Numbered from the stretch's first letter, positions 7,912 through 19,200 are shown. The stretch: 64,000 bases of DNA from Kitasatospora purpeofusca (GCF_000718025.1 NZ_JODS01000021.1:1-64000); one strand, 5' to 3'. Numbers and translations are program-made. Notes: generated by a model not told the origin, from the letters alone.

Positions 7912-8814
7912 ATGAGTGATGAACGTACGGTCTTCCTGATCGCGCACACGGGCCGCGAGGCGGCGCTGCGCAGTGTCGAGGGACTGGTGCACGGCCTGCT
8001 GAAGGCGGGGATCCGGATCAGACTGCTGGCTGCCGAGGCGGTCGACCTGGACCTGCCGGACGGCGTGGAGACGGTGGCCGGGGGGCCGGGCGCGGCCGAC
8101 GGCTGCGAGCTGATCCTGGTCGCCGGCGGGGACGGGACCCTGCTGCGCGGGGCGGAGTTGGCGCGCGAGCACGGGCTGCCGATGCTCGGCATCAACCTGG
8201 GCCGGGTCGGTTTCCTGGCCGAGGCGGAGCGGGACGATCTGGCGGTGGTGGTCGAGCGGGTGGTCGACGCCGACTACGAGGTCGAGGAGCGGATGACCCT
8301 CGATGTGATCGTCCGCACCAACGGCGACGAGGTGCACCACGACTGGGCGCTGAACGAGGCCTCGATCGAGAAGGCCTCCAGGGAGCGGATGCTCGAGGTG
8401 GTGACCGAGGTGGACGGCCGTCCGGTCTCCAACTTCGGCTGCGACGGCGTGGTGTGCGCGACGCCGACCGGTTCGACGGCGTACGCGTTCTCCGGCGGCG
8501 GGCCGGTGGTCTGGCCCGAGGTGGAGGCCCTGCTGATGGTGCCGATCAGCGCGCACGCGCTGTTCGCCCGGCCGCTGGTGGCCTCGCCGGACTCGGTGCT
8601 GGCGGTGGAGGTGCAGCCGAAGACCCCGCACGGGGTGCTGTGGTGCGACGGCCGGCGCTCGGTCGAACTGCCCGCCGGGGCGCGGGTGGAGGTGCGCCGG
8701 GGGCAGACGCCGGTGCGGCTGGCCAGGCTGCACCGGGCGCCGTTCACCGACCGGCTGGTGGCCAAGTTCGCGCTGCCGGTGACCGGTTGGCGCGGCCGGG
8801 CGGACACCGCCTGA
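7912..8814 (+). CDS. nadK: NAD kinase
   Basis: 300 aa from ATG at 7912 with GGGAGAGGG upstream. Phosphorylates NAD to NADP in the cytosol. Diagnostic motifs: GGDGTLLRGAE (phosphate-binding), NLGRVGFLAE, the NE of the nucleotide site (DWALNEASIEKA), and the zeta-type CATPTGSTAYAFSGGGP loop. Length and motif spacing match bacterial NadK. It lies between tlyA and recN (with the MocR/YczE pair inserted), a neighbourhood common in actinomycetes. Confidence 0.93.
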   Translation: MSDERTVFLIAHTGREAALRSVEGLVHGLLKAGIRIRLLAAEAVDLDLPDGVETVAGGPGAADGCELILVAGGDGTLLRGAELAREHGLPMLGINLGRVGFLAEAERDDLAVVVERVVDADYEVEERMTLDVIVRTNGDEVHHDWALNEASIEKASRERMLEVVTEVDGRPVSNFGCDGVVCATPTGSTAYAFSGGGPVVWPEVEALLMVPISAHALFARPLVASPDSVLAVEVQPKTPHGVLWCDGRRSVELPAGARVEVRRGQTPVRLARLHRAPFTDRLVAKFALPVTGWRGRADTA

Positions 8815-8827
8815 GTCTCGCGGTCCC

Positions 8828-8880
8828 GGCGGACCGGGCGGACCGGGTGACTCGGCGTCGCCCGGTCCGCCCGGTCCGCC
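8828..8880. terminator. Perfect 20-bp hairpin between convergent nadK and MocR genes
   Basis: Arms 8828-8847 and 8861-8880 are exactly complementary over 20 bp with a 13-nt loop. There is no T-run, as usual for Streptomyces terminators, and the hairpin can serve both convergent genes. Confidence 0.8.
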
Positions 8881-8919
8881 CGGTCCACCGGTTCGTGCGG
8901 TCCGTCCGCTCCCGCTCCG

Positions 8920-10443
8920 TCAGACCGCGAGCGGCTGGTTGTCGTCGGTGCCCCGCCACCCGCCGTCGTCCTCGGCGCGGGCGGCGGCCTCCGCCAGCCG
9001 GCGGACCGCGGCCGGCACGGCCGGGGCGGGCACGGTGAGCGGGATCCGGATGTGGTGCTCGAACGCGCCGTCGGAGCCGAACCGGTTGCCGGCCGCGAGT
9101 CGGACCCCGGAGCGCTCGCCGGCCCGGGCCAGTGCGGTGCCCGACACCCCGCCGGTGGCGACCCAGAACGACAGGCCGCCCGGCGGCACGGCGAAGCGCC
9201 AGTGCGGCAGCTGCTCGCGCAGGGCGGTGGTGAGCGCCTCGGCGGTGTCCCGCAGCCGGGTCAGTTGGTGGGCGCGGACGGCCGGGAGGTCCTCGGCCAG
9301 CAGTTCGGCGGCGATCAGCTGGTCCAGCACGGGGGCGCCGACGTCGCTGTAGACCCGGGTGGTGGCCAGCCGGCGGACCAGCGCGGGGGCGGCGCGCACC
9401 CAGCCGATCCGCAGGCCGCCCCAGAGCAGCTTCCCGGCCGAGCCGACGGTGACCACCTGGGCGGCGCGGTCCAGCGCGGCGGTCGGGCGGGGGAGCGGTA
9501 CGTCCGCGGGCACGCCCCAGCCGAGTTCGGCGGTGGTCTCGTCGACCAGCACCACGGCGCCGGCGGACCGGGCGGCGGCGAGCAGTGCGCGCCGCTGCTC
9601 CTCGTCGATCAGCGCGCCGGTGGGGTTGTGGAAGTCGGGGATCACATAGACGGCCTTCGGCGCGGCCCCGCCCAGCACCCGTCGCCACTCGGCGAGGTCC
9701 CAGCGCGGCCCGCCCCCGCGGCCCGGCGCGGGGGATGCGTCGAGCAGCGGGACGGGGACCGGCCGGGCCTCGCTGAGCCGCAGCGCCTGGAGGGTGTGGG
9801 CGTAGCTGGGGGCCTCGACGGCGACCCGGTCGCCCCGGCCGAGCAGGGCCTGCCGGACCAGGTGCAGGGCGCCCATCGCGCCGATGGTGATCAGGATCTG
9901 GTCCGGGGTGGTCGGCAGTCCGCGCTCGGTGAAGCGGCGGGCCACGGCCTCGCGCAGCACCGGGACGCCGGTCGGGTAGTGGCCGTGCCCGGCGGCGTAG
10001 GCGGGCAGCTGGTCGACGGCGCGGGCGGCGGCCGCGGAGAGGAAGGGCTGCGGGGCGGGGAGCGCGGCGACGCCGAGGTCCAGGATGTTGCCCTGCTCGT
10101 CCGGCGGGACGGGGTGCAGGGCGTCGCTGGGCGGGGCGGAGCCCTCGGGCAGGGCGGTCCAGCTGCCGGCGCCGCGGCGGCTGTGCAGGTAGCCCTCGGC
10201 CCGCAGGGCCTCGTAGGCGGTGGCGACGGTGGTGCGGCTGAGTCCGAGGGCCAGGGCGAGTTCGCGTTCGGCGGGCAGCCGGGCGCCGACCGGCAGCCGG
10301 CCCTCGGAGACCAGCAGCCGGATCCGGGCGGCCAGCGCGCGGTAGGCGGGGCGGCGGGCGGCGCCGGGCGGTTCGGGCAGTCGGGCGGTGGCGAGCAGCC
10401 GGGCGAGCGCCGGGGGAGCGACGGTGGTCTGCCAGTCGGCCAA
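8920..10443 (-). CDS. MocR/PdxR-family transcriptional regulator (GntR HTH + aminotransferase-like domain)
   Basis: 507 aa from a TTG at 10443. Residues ~28-100 form a winged-helix GntR domain (YRALAARIRLLVSEGRLPVG, then LGLSRTTVATAYEALRAEGY). The rest is a fold-type I aminotransferase-like domain with the PLP region PDFHNPTG (~residue 265) and a candidate PLP lysine in VGSAGKLLWGGLRIGW. MocR proteins sense PLP-linked ligands and usually control themselves and a divergent neighbour. Here the divergent neighbour is a YczE-type membrane protein, the classic partner. No Shine-Dalgarno precedes the TTG, so it may be leaderless or the start may differ. Confidence 0.85.
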   Translation of the reverse strand: MADWQTTVAPPALARLLATARLPEPPGAARRPAYRALAARIRLLVSEGRLPVGARLPAERELALALGLSRTTVATAYEALRAEGYLHSRRGAGSWTALPEGSAPPSDALHPVPPDEQGNILDLGVAALPAPQPFLSAAAARAVDQLPAYAAGHGHYPTGVPVLREAVARRFTERGLPTTPDQILITIGAMGALHLVRQALLGRGDRVAVEAPSYAHTLQALRLSEARPVPVPLLDASPAPGRGGGPRWDLAEWRRVLGGAAPKAVYVIPDFHNPTGALIDEEQRRALLAAARSAGAVVLVDETTAELGWGVPADVPLPRPTAALDRAAQVVTVGSAGKLLWGGLRIGWVRAAPALVRRLATTRVYSDVGAPVLDQLIAAELLAEDLPAVRAHQLTRLRDTAEALTTALREQLPHWRFAVPPGGLSFWVATGGVSGTALARAGERSGVRLAAGNRFGSDGAFEHHIRIPLTVPAPAVPAAVRRLAEAAARAEDDGGWRGTDDNQPLAV

Positions 10444-10466
10444 GGTAATCAGTCCACTTGCTCGTG

Positions 10467-10493
10467 ATTGGCCCTGTCGTGGGCCGTATTGGC
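10467..10493. promoter_or_regulatory. Candidate MocR operator (ATTGGC direct repeats)
   Basis: ATTGGC at 10467-10472 recurs at 10488-10493, a 21-bp step equal to two helical turns; a further TTGGCCA follows at 10494. Direct repeats in the divergent spacer are the usual MocR operator design. Binding here is inferred. Confidence 0.5.
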
Positions 10494-10578
10494 TTGGCCA
10501 TCATGGCAGGGCGGCCGTCGAGACCGCCACCGTCGGGCCGGTCCGCCGGCGGTGCAGCACCACCTGTCCGGAGAATCC

Positions 10579-11376
10579 ATGGCCACCACGAGCGCCCTCC
10601 CGTCCCCGTCGCCGTCCGAGTGCCCGTCCGGGCCCGCCTCGCCGTCCCCCGCCGCCGGTGCGGCCCCCGTCGCCGGTGTGCCCCCCGTCGCCGGTGCGAC
10701 CGTCGCCCGGCCCGGTCCGCTGCTGCGGGTGCTGGGCGACACCCACGCCCTCGGCCGCCGCCTGCCGCAGCTGGTGGTCGGCCTGGCCCTCTACGGCGGC
10801 AGCATGGGCCTGATGCTCCGCTCCGGCCTCGGGCTCGACCCCTGGGACGTGTTCCACCAGGGCCTCCAGGGCAGCTTCGGCCTCTCGGTGGGTGCCTGGG
10901 TCACCATCTGCGGCGCCCTGGTGCTGCTGCTGTGGATCCCGCTGCGTCAGCTGCCCGGGGTCGGCACGGTCGCCAACGTGCTGCTGATCGGCGCCGCGAT
11001 GGACCTCACCCTGCGCTTCGTCGGCACCCCGGGGGCGCTCCCGGTCCGGATCGCGCTGATGGTCACCGCGATCGTGCTCAACGGCGTGGCCACCGGGCTC
11101 TACATCGGCGCCCGGCTGGGCCCGGGGCCGCGCGACGGGCTGATGACCGGGCTGCACCGGCGCACCGGGGGCTCGCTGCGGCTGATCCGCACGGGCATCG
11201 AGCTGGTCGTGCTGGCGGTGGGCGTCCTGCTCGGCGGCACGGCCGGGGTCGGCACCGTCGCGTACGCGCTGGCGATCGGCCCGCTCGCGCAGTTCTTCCT
11301 GCCCTGGTTCACCGTGCCCACCGCCGAGCAGGCCGGAAGGGCCGGAAAGGCCGGAAAGCGCGGTCCCGGCGCGTAA
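10579..11376 (+). CDS. YczE/YitT-family integral membrane protein
   Basis: 265 aa from ATG at 10579 (GGAGAATCC upstream). After a Pro/Ser/Ala-rich cytoplasmic lead of ~45 residues there are about five hydrophobic segments (QLVVGLALYGGSMGLMLRSG, VTICGALVLLLWIPL, VANVLLIGAAMDLTLRFVG, IALMVTAIVLNGVATGLYIG, TGIELVVLAVGVLLGG). The motif LGLDPWDVFHQGL and the GPGPRDGLMTGL loop are hallmarks of YczE/YyaS proteins. Substrate unknown. It is divergent from the MocR gene and probably regulated by it. The C-terminal tail is Lys/Gly-rich (GRAGKAGKRG). Confidence 0.85.
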   Translation: MATTSALPSPSPSECPSGPASPSPAAGAAPVAGVPPVAGATVARPGPLLRVLGDTHALGRRLPQLVVGLALYGGSMGLMLRSGLGLDPWDVFHQGLQGSFGLSVGAWVTICGALVLLLWIPLRQLPGVGTVANVLLIGAAMDLTLRFVGTPGALPVRIALMVTAIVLNGVATGLYIGARLGPGPRDGLMTGLHRRTGGSLRLIRTGIELVVLAVGVLLGGTAGVGTVAYALAIGPLAQFFLPWFTVPTAEQAGRAGKAGKRGPGA

Positions 11377-11555
11377 CGGGTCGCCCGGACCGTCCCGGGG
11401 CGGGTCCGCGAGTGGGGCGGGCACGGAGGAACGGTCCGGATCCCGGCGCGGCGGGTCCGGAAACGCCCGGAACGGATGAACTTGGGGGCACGGAGTTGCC
11501 GCGCGGCGTTGCCGCTCGTCGCGCGGCGGGTGCGGAACCTCGTAAGGTCGTCTCC

Positions 11556-13301
11556 GTGTTGGACGAGATGCGGATACGGGATCTCGGGGTCATCGACGAC
11601 GCGGTCGTCGAACTGGCCCCCGGCTTCACAGCGGTGACCGGGGAGACCGGAGCCGGCAAGACCATGGTGGTGACCAGCCTCGGCCTGCTGCTCGGCGGCC
11701 GGGCCGACCCGGGCCTGGTGCGCAACGGCAGCGAGCGCGCGGTCGTCGAGGGCCGCCTCCAACTTCCACCCGGCTCGCCGGTGGCCGCCCGCGCGGTCGA
11801 GGCCGGTGCCGAGCTCGACGACGGCGCGCTGCTGATCAGCCGGACCGTCTCCGCCGAGGGCCGCTCCCGCGCCCACGTCGGCGGCCGGTCCGTCCCGGTC
11901 GGCCTGCTCGCCGAGCTCGGCGAGGACCTCGTCGCCGTGCACGGCCAGACCGACCAGCAGCGGCTGCTGCGCCCGGCCCGCCAGCGCGGCGCCCTGGACC
12001 GCTACGCGGGCGGGTCGGTCGCCGAGCCGCTGGCCCGCTACCGCGAGGTCTACCGCCGGCTGCGCGAGGTCTCCTCGACGCTGGAGGAGCTGACCACCCG
12101 GGCCCGCGAGCGGGCCCAGGAGGCGGACCTGCTGCGGTTCGGCCTCGACGAGGTCGCCGCCGCCGAACCGGTGGCCGGCGAGGACGAGGGGCTGTCCGCC
12201 GAGGCCGAGCGGCTCGGCCACGCCGACGCGCTCTCCTCCGCCGCGACCCTCGCCCACGCCGCCCTGGCCGGCGACCCGGCCGACCCGGAGGCGCTGGACG
12301 CGGGCACCCTGCTCGCCCAGTCCCGCCGCGCGCTGGACGCCGTCCGCCACCACGACGAGCGGCTCGCCGCCCTCGCCGACCGGCTCAACGAGGTCGGCTA
12401 CCTGCTCGCCGACGTGGCCGGCGACCTGGCCGGCTACGCCGACGACCTGGACGCCGACCCGGTCCGCCTGGCCGCCGTCGAGGACCGCCGGGCCGTGCTC
12501 TCCCAGCTGCTGCGCAAGTACGGCGGCCCGGAGAACTCGCTGGCCGAGGTGATCGCCTGGGCCGAGGCCGGCTCCGCCCGGCTCTCCGAGCTCGACGGCG
12601 ACGACGAGCGGATCGACGAGCTCGGCGCCCGCGAGACCGCGCTGCGCGGCGAGCTGGCCGAGCTCGCGGCCGAGGTCTCGGCCGCCCGGCAGGCAGCCGC
12701 CGGGCGCTTCGCGGCGGCCGTCTCCGCCGAGCTCGCCGAACTGGCCATGCCGCACGCCCGGGTCACCTTCGCGATCAGCCAGGTCGACGACCTGTCCGGG
12801 ATCGAGATCGAGGGCCGGACGGTCGCCTACGGGCCGCACGGCGTGGACGAGGTCGAGGTGCTGCTGGCCCCGCACCCCGGCGCCCAGCCCCGGCCGATCG
12901 CCAAGGGCGCCTCCGGCGGCGAGCTGTCCCGGGTGATGCTCGCCGTCGAGGTGGTCTTCGCCGGCGCCGACCCCGTCCCCACCTACCTGTTCGACGAGGT
13001 GGACGCGGGCGTCGGCGGCAAGGCGGCGGTCGAGATCGGCCGCCGGCTCGCCAAGCTCGCCGAGAGCGCCCAGGTCGTGGTGGTCACCCACCTGCCGCAG
13101 GTGGCGGCCTTCGCCGACCGCCACCTGGTGGTCGAGAAGACCAACGACGGCACCGTGACCCGCAGTGGCGTCAAGGTGCTGACCGACGAGGAGCGGGTCC
13201 GCGAGCTCTCCCGGATGCTGGCCGGCCTGGAGGACTCCGAGCTCGGCCGGGCGCACGCGGAGGAGTTGCTCGCCGCGGCCCGGACCCCCCGCCACCGCTG
13301 A
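11556..13301 (+). CDS. recN: DNA repair protein RecN
   Basis: 581 aa from GTG at 11556 (MLDEMRIRDLGVIDD is the normal RecN N-terminus). SMC-like ATPase of double-strand break repair. Walker A GETGAGKTM lies at ~30. A long central coiled coil has a Q-loop region HGQTDQQRLL. The C-terminal part has the ABC signature GASGGELSRVM, Walker B TYLFDEVDAG and the His-switch VVTHLPQVAAF. The full length is present. It is the host's own Rad50/SMC-type ATPase, unlike the accessory one at 54218. Confidence 0.94.
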   Translation: MLDEMRIRDLGVIDDAVVELAPGFTAVTGETGAGKTMVVTSLGLLLGGRADPGLVRNGSERAVVEGRLQLPPGSPVAARAVEAGAELDDGALLISRTVSAEGRSRAHVGGRSVPVGLLAELGEDLVAVHGQTDQQRLLRPARQRGALDRYAGGSVAEPLARYREVYRRLREVSSTLEELTTRARERAQEADLLRFGLDEVAAAEPVAGEDEGLSAEAERLGHADALSSAATLAHAALAGDPADPEALDAGTLLAQSRRALDAVRHHDERLAALADRLNEVGYLLADVAGDLAGYADDLDADPVRLAAVEDRRAVLSQLLRKYGGPENSLAEVIAWAEAGSARLSELDGDDERIDELGARETALRGELAELAAEVSAARQAAAGRFAAAVSAELAELAMPHARVTFAISQVDDLSGIEIEGRTVAYGPHGVDEVEVLLAPHPGAQPRPIAKGASGGELSRVMLAVEVVFAGADPVPTYLFDEVDAGVGGKAAVEIGRRLAKLAESAQVVVVTHLPQVAAFADRHLVVEKTNDGTVTRSGVKVLTDEERVRELSRMLAGLEDSELGRAHAEELLAAARTPRHR

Positions 13302-13467
13302 ACCCGGGCGGCCCTCACGGACCGGCCACGACGCGCCCCGCCGGGGGCGCCGACTGTCCAAGAGGGCCGCCGACCTGGCATGGTGGCGGCTGGACACTGG
13401 CCCTTCCTGTCCCGAGCGCCGCCGGCGGGCAACCCCCGCCCGGGGCGCGCGTAGCTGATCGAGTCGG

Positions 13468-14649
13468 ATGCGAGACGACGTGGACCATTCCGCCGCCCGG
13501 GCAGCCGCGGCCACCCCCGAACCGGGGCAGCTGCAGGTGGTGCTCGTCCTGGCCGCCAGTAGCGGCGGCATCGGTGCGCATGTGCGCTCCCTGGCACAGG
13601 GTCTGGTCGCGCACGGAGTGACCGTCACGGTGTGCGCCCCCGCCGGCGCGGACGCGCTGTACGGCTTCTCCCGCACCGGTGCGCGGTTCCACCTGGTCGA
13701 CATCACCCCGACCGCGGGCGCCCGCAGCGACGCCACCGCGATCGGCGAGCTGCGCCGTGCCTTCACCGGCGCCGACGTGGTGCACGCCCACGGCCTGCGC
13801 GCGGGGCTGCTGTCCGACCTCGCGCTGCGCACCGCCGGCCGCTTCCCGGGCCTGCGCCCGGAGACGCCGCTGGTGGTCACCTCGCACCACGCGCTGGACG
13901 CCACCGGCATGGAGCGCCGCCTCCAGCGGCTGATGGAGCGCCGGGTGGCGCGCGCCGCCGACCTCGTCCTCGGCGCCTCCTCCGACCTGGTCGCCCGGGC
14001 CCGCGAACTCGGCGCCACCGACGCCCGGCTGGGCCCGGTCGCGGCCCCGCCGATGCCCGAGGCCCGGCTGCCCCGGGACGGCGCCAGGGCGGCGCTGCTC
14101 GACGGCGGCCCGGACCGCCCGCTGGTCCTCGCGGTGGGCCGGCTCGTCCCGCAGAAGGCCTTCGGACTGCTGCTGGACGCGGCCCGCGACCTGGCCGCGC
14201 TGACGCCCGAACCGCTGCTGCTGCTGGCCGGGGACGGCCCGGAGGCCGCCGGACTGCGCGAGCGGGTGGCCGCCGAGAAGCTGCCGGTGCGGCTGCTCGG
14301 CTACCGCACCGATGTGTCCGACCTGCTGGCCGCCGCCGACGTGCTGGTGCTCCCCAGCCGCTGGGAGGCCCGGTCGCTGGTGGTGCAGGAGGCGATGCGG
14401 GCCGGCGTGCCGGTGGTCGCCACCGCCGTCGGCGGCATCCCCGAGCTGGTCGGCGACGCCGCCGTACTGGTCCCGCCCGGCGACGCGGCGGCCCTCGGCC
14501 GGGCGGTGCGGGAGCTGCTGGCCGACCCGGAGCGCCGCCGCCGCCTGGTGGCGGCCGGCCGGCAGCAGGCGGAGACCTGGCCGGACGAGGCCGCCACCGT
14601 CGCCCAGGTGCTCAGCACCTACGACGAGCTGGTGCAGCGCAACGGGTGA
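13468..14649 (+). CDS. Glycosyltransferase family 4
   Basis: 393 aa from ATG at 13468. GT-B fold: N-terminal acceptor domain with SSGGIGAHVRSLAQGL and the VVHAHGLRAGLL segment; C-terminal donor domain with VLAVGRLVPQKAFGLLLDA and the EX7E-type motif in EARSLVVQEAMRAG followed by VATAVGGIPELV. No membrane segment or signal peptide, so it acts at the cytoplasmic face. Donor and acceptor cannot be told from sequence. It is convergent with the GH15 gene, with only 19 bp between the stop codons. Homologues lie beside recN in other Streptomyces as far as I recall. Confidence 0.87.
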   Translation: MRDDVDHSAARAAAATPEPGQLQVVLVLAASSGGIGAHVRSLAQGLVAHGVTVTVCAPAGADALYGFSRTGARFHLVDITPTAGARSDATAIGELRRAFTGADVVHAHGLRAGLLSDLALRTAGRFPGLRPETPLVVTSHHALDATGMERRLQRLMERRVARAADLVLGASSDLVARARELGATDARLGPVAAPPMPEARLPRDGARAALLDGGPDRPLVLAVGRLVPQKAFGLLLDAARDLAALTPEPLLLLAGDGPEAAGLRERVAAEKLPVRLLGYRTDVSDLLAAADVLVLPSRWEARSLVVQEAMRAGVPVVATAVGGIPELVGDAAVLVPPGDAAALGRAVRELLADPERRRRLVAAGRQQAETWPDEAATVAQVLSTYDELVQRNG

Positions 14650-14668
14650 GCGCGACGGTGGCGGCGGG

Positions 14669-16684
14669 TCAGACGGTGGCCTGCTCGCCGGCCCGGTCGG
14701 CGGCCGGGCCGTCCGGCTGGGCCGACAGGTAGGCGCCGCCGCAGGCGGTGAGCCGCAGCGCGGTGTCGATCAGCGGGACGTGGCTGAAGGCCTGCGGGAA
14801 GTTGCCGACCTGGCGCTTGAGCCGCGGGTCCCACTCCTCGGCGAGCAGTCCGAGGTCGTTGCGCAGCGACAGCAGCCGGTCGAACAGCTCCCGTGCCTCC
14901 TGCACCCGGCCGATCATGGCGAGGTCGTCGGCCAGCCAGAACGAGCAGGCCAGGAAGGCGCCCTCGTGGCCGGACAGGCCGTCGACGTTGTTGCCGCTCT
15001 CGTCGTGGGTCGGGTAGCGCAGCACGAAGCCGTCCTCGGTGGACAGCTCGCGCTGGATCGCCTCGATGGTGCCGATCACCCGCTTGTCGTCCGGCGGCAG
15101 GAAGCCGACCTGCGGGATGAGCAGCAGCGAGGCGTCCAGCTCCTTGCCGCCGTAGTACTGGGTGAAGGTGTTGCGGCCGGGGTCGTAGCCCCGCTCGCAG
15201 ACGTCCCGGTGGATGGTGTCGCGCAGCTCGCGCCAGCGCTCCAGCTGGCCGCCGGCCGGGGCGTCCTCGGGGGTCTGCTCCAGCAGCTTGATGGTGCGGT
15301 CCACCGCCACCCAGGCCATCACCTTGGAGTGGACGAAGTGCCGGCGCGGCCCGCGCACCTCCCAGATGCCCTCGTCCGGCTCGGTCCAGTGGTCCTCCAG
15401 GTACTCGATCAGCCGCAGCTGGAGGTGGTGGGCGTGGTCGTTGCGGACCAGGCCGGTCATGTGGGCCAGGTGCAGCGCCTCGACGACCTCGCCGTAGACG
15501 TCCAGCTGGAGCTGGCCGGCCGCGCCGTTGCCGACCCGGACCGGCTGTGAGCCCTCGTAGCCGGGCAGCCAGTCGAGCGCGGACTCGGTGAGCTCGCGCT
15601 CGCCCGCGATGCCGTACATGATCTGGAGGTTCTCCGGGTCGCCCGCGACCGCGCGCAGCAGCCACTCGCGCCAGGCCTTGGCCTCGTCGCGGTAGCCGGT
15701 GCGGAGCAGGGAGGAGAGGGTGATCGCGGCGTCCCTGAGCCAGGTGTAGCGGTAGTCCCAGTTGCGCTCGCCGCCGATGTCCTCGGGCAGCGAGGTGGTG
15801 GGGGCGGCCACGATCCCGCCGGTGGGGGCGTAGGTGAGGCCCTTGAGGGTGATCAGCGAGCGGACCACGGCCTCCCGGTAGGGCCCCTGGTAGGTGCACT
15901 GGCCGACCCACTCGTGCCAGAAGTCGGCGGTGGCCTCGAGCAGGCCCTCGGCGTCCGGCGGGGTCGGCTGCTCCAGGTGGGAGGCCTGCCAGGTGAGCGC
16001 GAAGGCGATCCGCTCACCGGCCCGGACGGTGAAGTCCGCGTAGGTGGTGAGGTTGCGCCCGTAGGTGTCGGCCTCGCCGTCCAGCCAGACCGAGTCCGGC
16101 CCGGCCACGGCGACGGTGCGGTGGCCGCCGTCGGGCTGCTCCACCCGGTGCACCCAGGGGACGACCCGGCCGTAGCTGAAGCGCATCCGCAGGGCGGAGC
16201 GCATCCGCACGGTGCCGGCCACGCCCTCGACGATCCGGATCACCTGCGGCACGGCGTCCTTCCCGGCCAGCGGGCGGGGCGGCATGAAGTCGATCACCCG
16301 GACGGTGCCGCCCTGGGAGTCCCACTCCTGTTCCAGGATCAGCGAGTCGCCCCGGTAGCGGCGGCGGTCGGCGGGCACGGCGGGGGCGGCCGCGGTGGGC
16401 GGCGGGACCCTCAGGTCGGCGGTGTCGGCGAGCCGCAGCCGTGCGGCCGGGGGGCCGGCCGGTTCGGCGGCGGGCGCGGTGGCCGGGTGCGGCAGTGCGG
16501 TGGCCACCGCCTCGGCGGGGCCGATCCGCCAGAAGCCGTGTTCGTCGGTGCCGAGCAGGCCGGCGAACACCGCCGGCGAGTCGAACCGGGGCAGGCAGAG
16601 CCAGTCCACCGCTCCGTCCCTGCTGACGAGGGCGGCGGTCTGCATGTCCCCGATGAGTGCGTAGTCCTCGATACGGCCGGCCAC
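14669..16684 (-). CDS. Glycoside hydrolase family 15 protein (glucoamylase/trehalase-like)
   Basis: 671 aa from GTG at 16684, preferred because CTGGAG lies seven bases upstream and the protein then begins VAGRIEDYALIGD, the usual start of this family; an in-frame GTG at 16711 is the alternative. An N-terminal beta-sandwich (GAVDWLCLPRFDSPAVF) precedes the (alpha/alpha)6 barrel. The barrel carries GGERNWDYRYTWLRDAAITL, which contains the catalytic acid region, and GHEGAFLACSFWLADDL with the second acidic residue. No signal peptide, so it is cytoplasmic. Bacterial relatives hydrolyse trehalose or act on dextrin-like glucosides; which applies is open. Confidence 0.88.
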   Translation of the reverse strand: MAGRIEDYALIGDMQTAALVSRDGAVDWLCLPRFDSPAVFAGLLGTDEHGFWRIGPAEAVATALPHPATAPAAEPAGPPAARLRLADTADLRVPPPTAAAPAVPADRRRYRGDSLILEQEWDSQGGTVRVIDFMPPRPLAGKDAVPQVIRIVEGVAGTVRMRSALRMRFSYGRVVPWVHRVEQPDGGHRTVAVAGPDSVWLDGEADTYGRNLTTYADFTVRAGERIAFALTWQASHLEQPTPPDAEGLLEATADFWHEWVGQCTYQGPYREAVVRSLITLKGLTYAPTGGIVAAPTTSLPEDIGGERNWDYRYTWLRDAAITLSSLLRTGYRDEAKAWREWLLRAVAGDPENLQIMYGIAGERELTESALDWLPGYEGSQPVRVGNGAAGQLQLDVYGEVVEALHLAHMTGLVRNDHAHHLQLRLIEYLEDHWTEPDEGIWEVRGPRRHFVHSKVMAWVAVDRTIKLLEQTPEDAPAGGQLERWRELRDTIHRDVCERGYDPGRNTFTQYYGGKELDASLLLIPQVGFLPPDDKRVIGTIEAIQRELSTEDGFVLRYPTHDESGNNVDGLSGHEGAFLACSFWLADDLAMIGRVQEARELFDRLLSLRNDLGLLAEEWDPRLKRQVGNFPQAFSHVPLIDTALRLTACGGAYLSAQPDGPAADRAGEQATV

Positions 16685-17459
16685 GTGATCTCCAGTTCGC
16701 AATGTGGTCACGACGCATCGGCGATCCGAGGGAGAGCCAGCGGGACCGCGGACCGGGGGCCACCCCGGGACGTCCGGCCCTCCGTGGGGTGGTGGCGGGC
16801 CTTGCCGGAGCATCCGCGAGGGCTCGGTCGAGCCTCTGGGTGGGTGGGAGGAGCGGCACTACGGGGAGGTCCGGTCGCGCATCGGGGACCGAGAGGTTCC
16901 TGACCCTCCCACGCCCTCCGCGTGCTCATGTTGTCGGCGATGCGTCCGAGCAGCTTACGACGGACGAAAGGGGCGAAGCACGCGGGCGCAGCGCGATGTG
17001 GCGCCGCATTTCGGCGGAAATACCGCGCATTGCGAGAGCGGCCGTCAGGATGGCTCGGAAGGATCAGCTCCGGATGGCACGAAGTGGGGATCCGGTGATG
17101 GCCCGGCCGAGGGCTCCGGACCGCCGCCGGGTGGCCCGGTCGGGCGGGTGGTGCAACGGATGTGACGGTTGCGCCGGATGGTGCGCCGGTGGTGCGCCTG
17201 GCGTGCGCCCCGGGAGCGCCCCCGCGGTTCCCCGACCGGAAACCGGGGCCCCGAGGCCCTCCGACGGCGGGCCGGAACGCGTCCGGGCCGGGTCACTGAT
17301 ACCCTGGTATCCCGTGGACCGGTGGGATCAAACGCCCCGGACCGGCCGAACCGACGACCCTCAGGGCCCCGTGCGCAGCACCGCCCTCCCCCGTCGCGAC
17401 GGCGAGCCGCGAGCCTCCCACCACGTCACCTTCGACACGCGACCCACGGGAGCCCCCTC
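16685..17459. other. Intergenic region between GH15 gene and pyrG
   Basis: About 775 bp without a convincing gene; the open frames here have no ribosome-binding site and atypical composition. It must hold the divergent promoters of the GH15 gene and pyrG. The only clear element I see is the 14-bp palindrome at 17298-17311. Confidence 0.6.
17298..17311. promoter_or_regulatory. Palindrome upstream of pyrG
   Basis: GATACC-CT-GGTATC, a perfect 6-bp inverted repeat with 2-bp spacer, about 150 bp before the pyrG start. TATCCC inside it resembles a -10 box, so it may be an operator overlapping a promoter. No regulator is identified. Confidence 0.35.
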
Positions 17460-19145
<1,686 letters not shown>

Positions 19146-19159
19146 TCCCGGTCCGTTCC

Positions 19160-19200
19160 CCGGACGGCGGTCCCGCGATTCCTGCGGGGCCGCCGTTCGG
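19160..19200 (+). terminator. Terminator after pyrG
   Basis: A 17-bp stem (19160-19176 with 19184-19200, two imperfect pairs) follows the pyrG stop. Just after it, TAGATT at 19204 could be the -10 box of the NUDIX gene. Confidence 0.65.
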
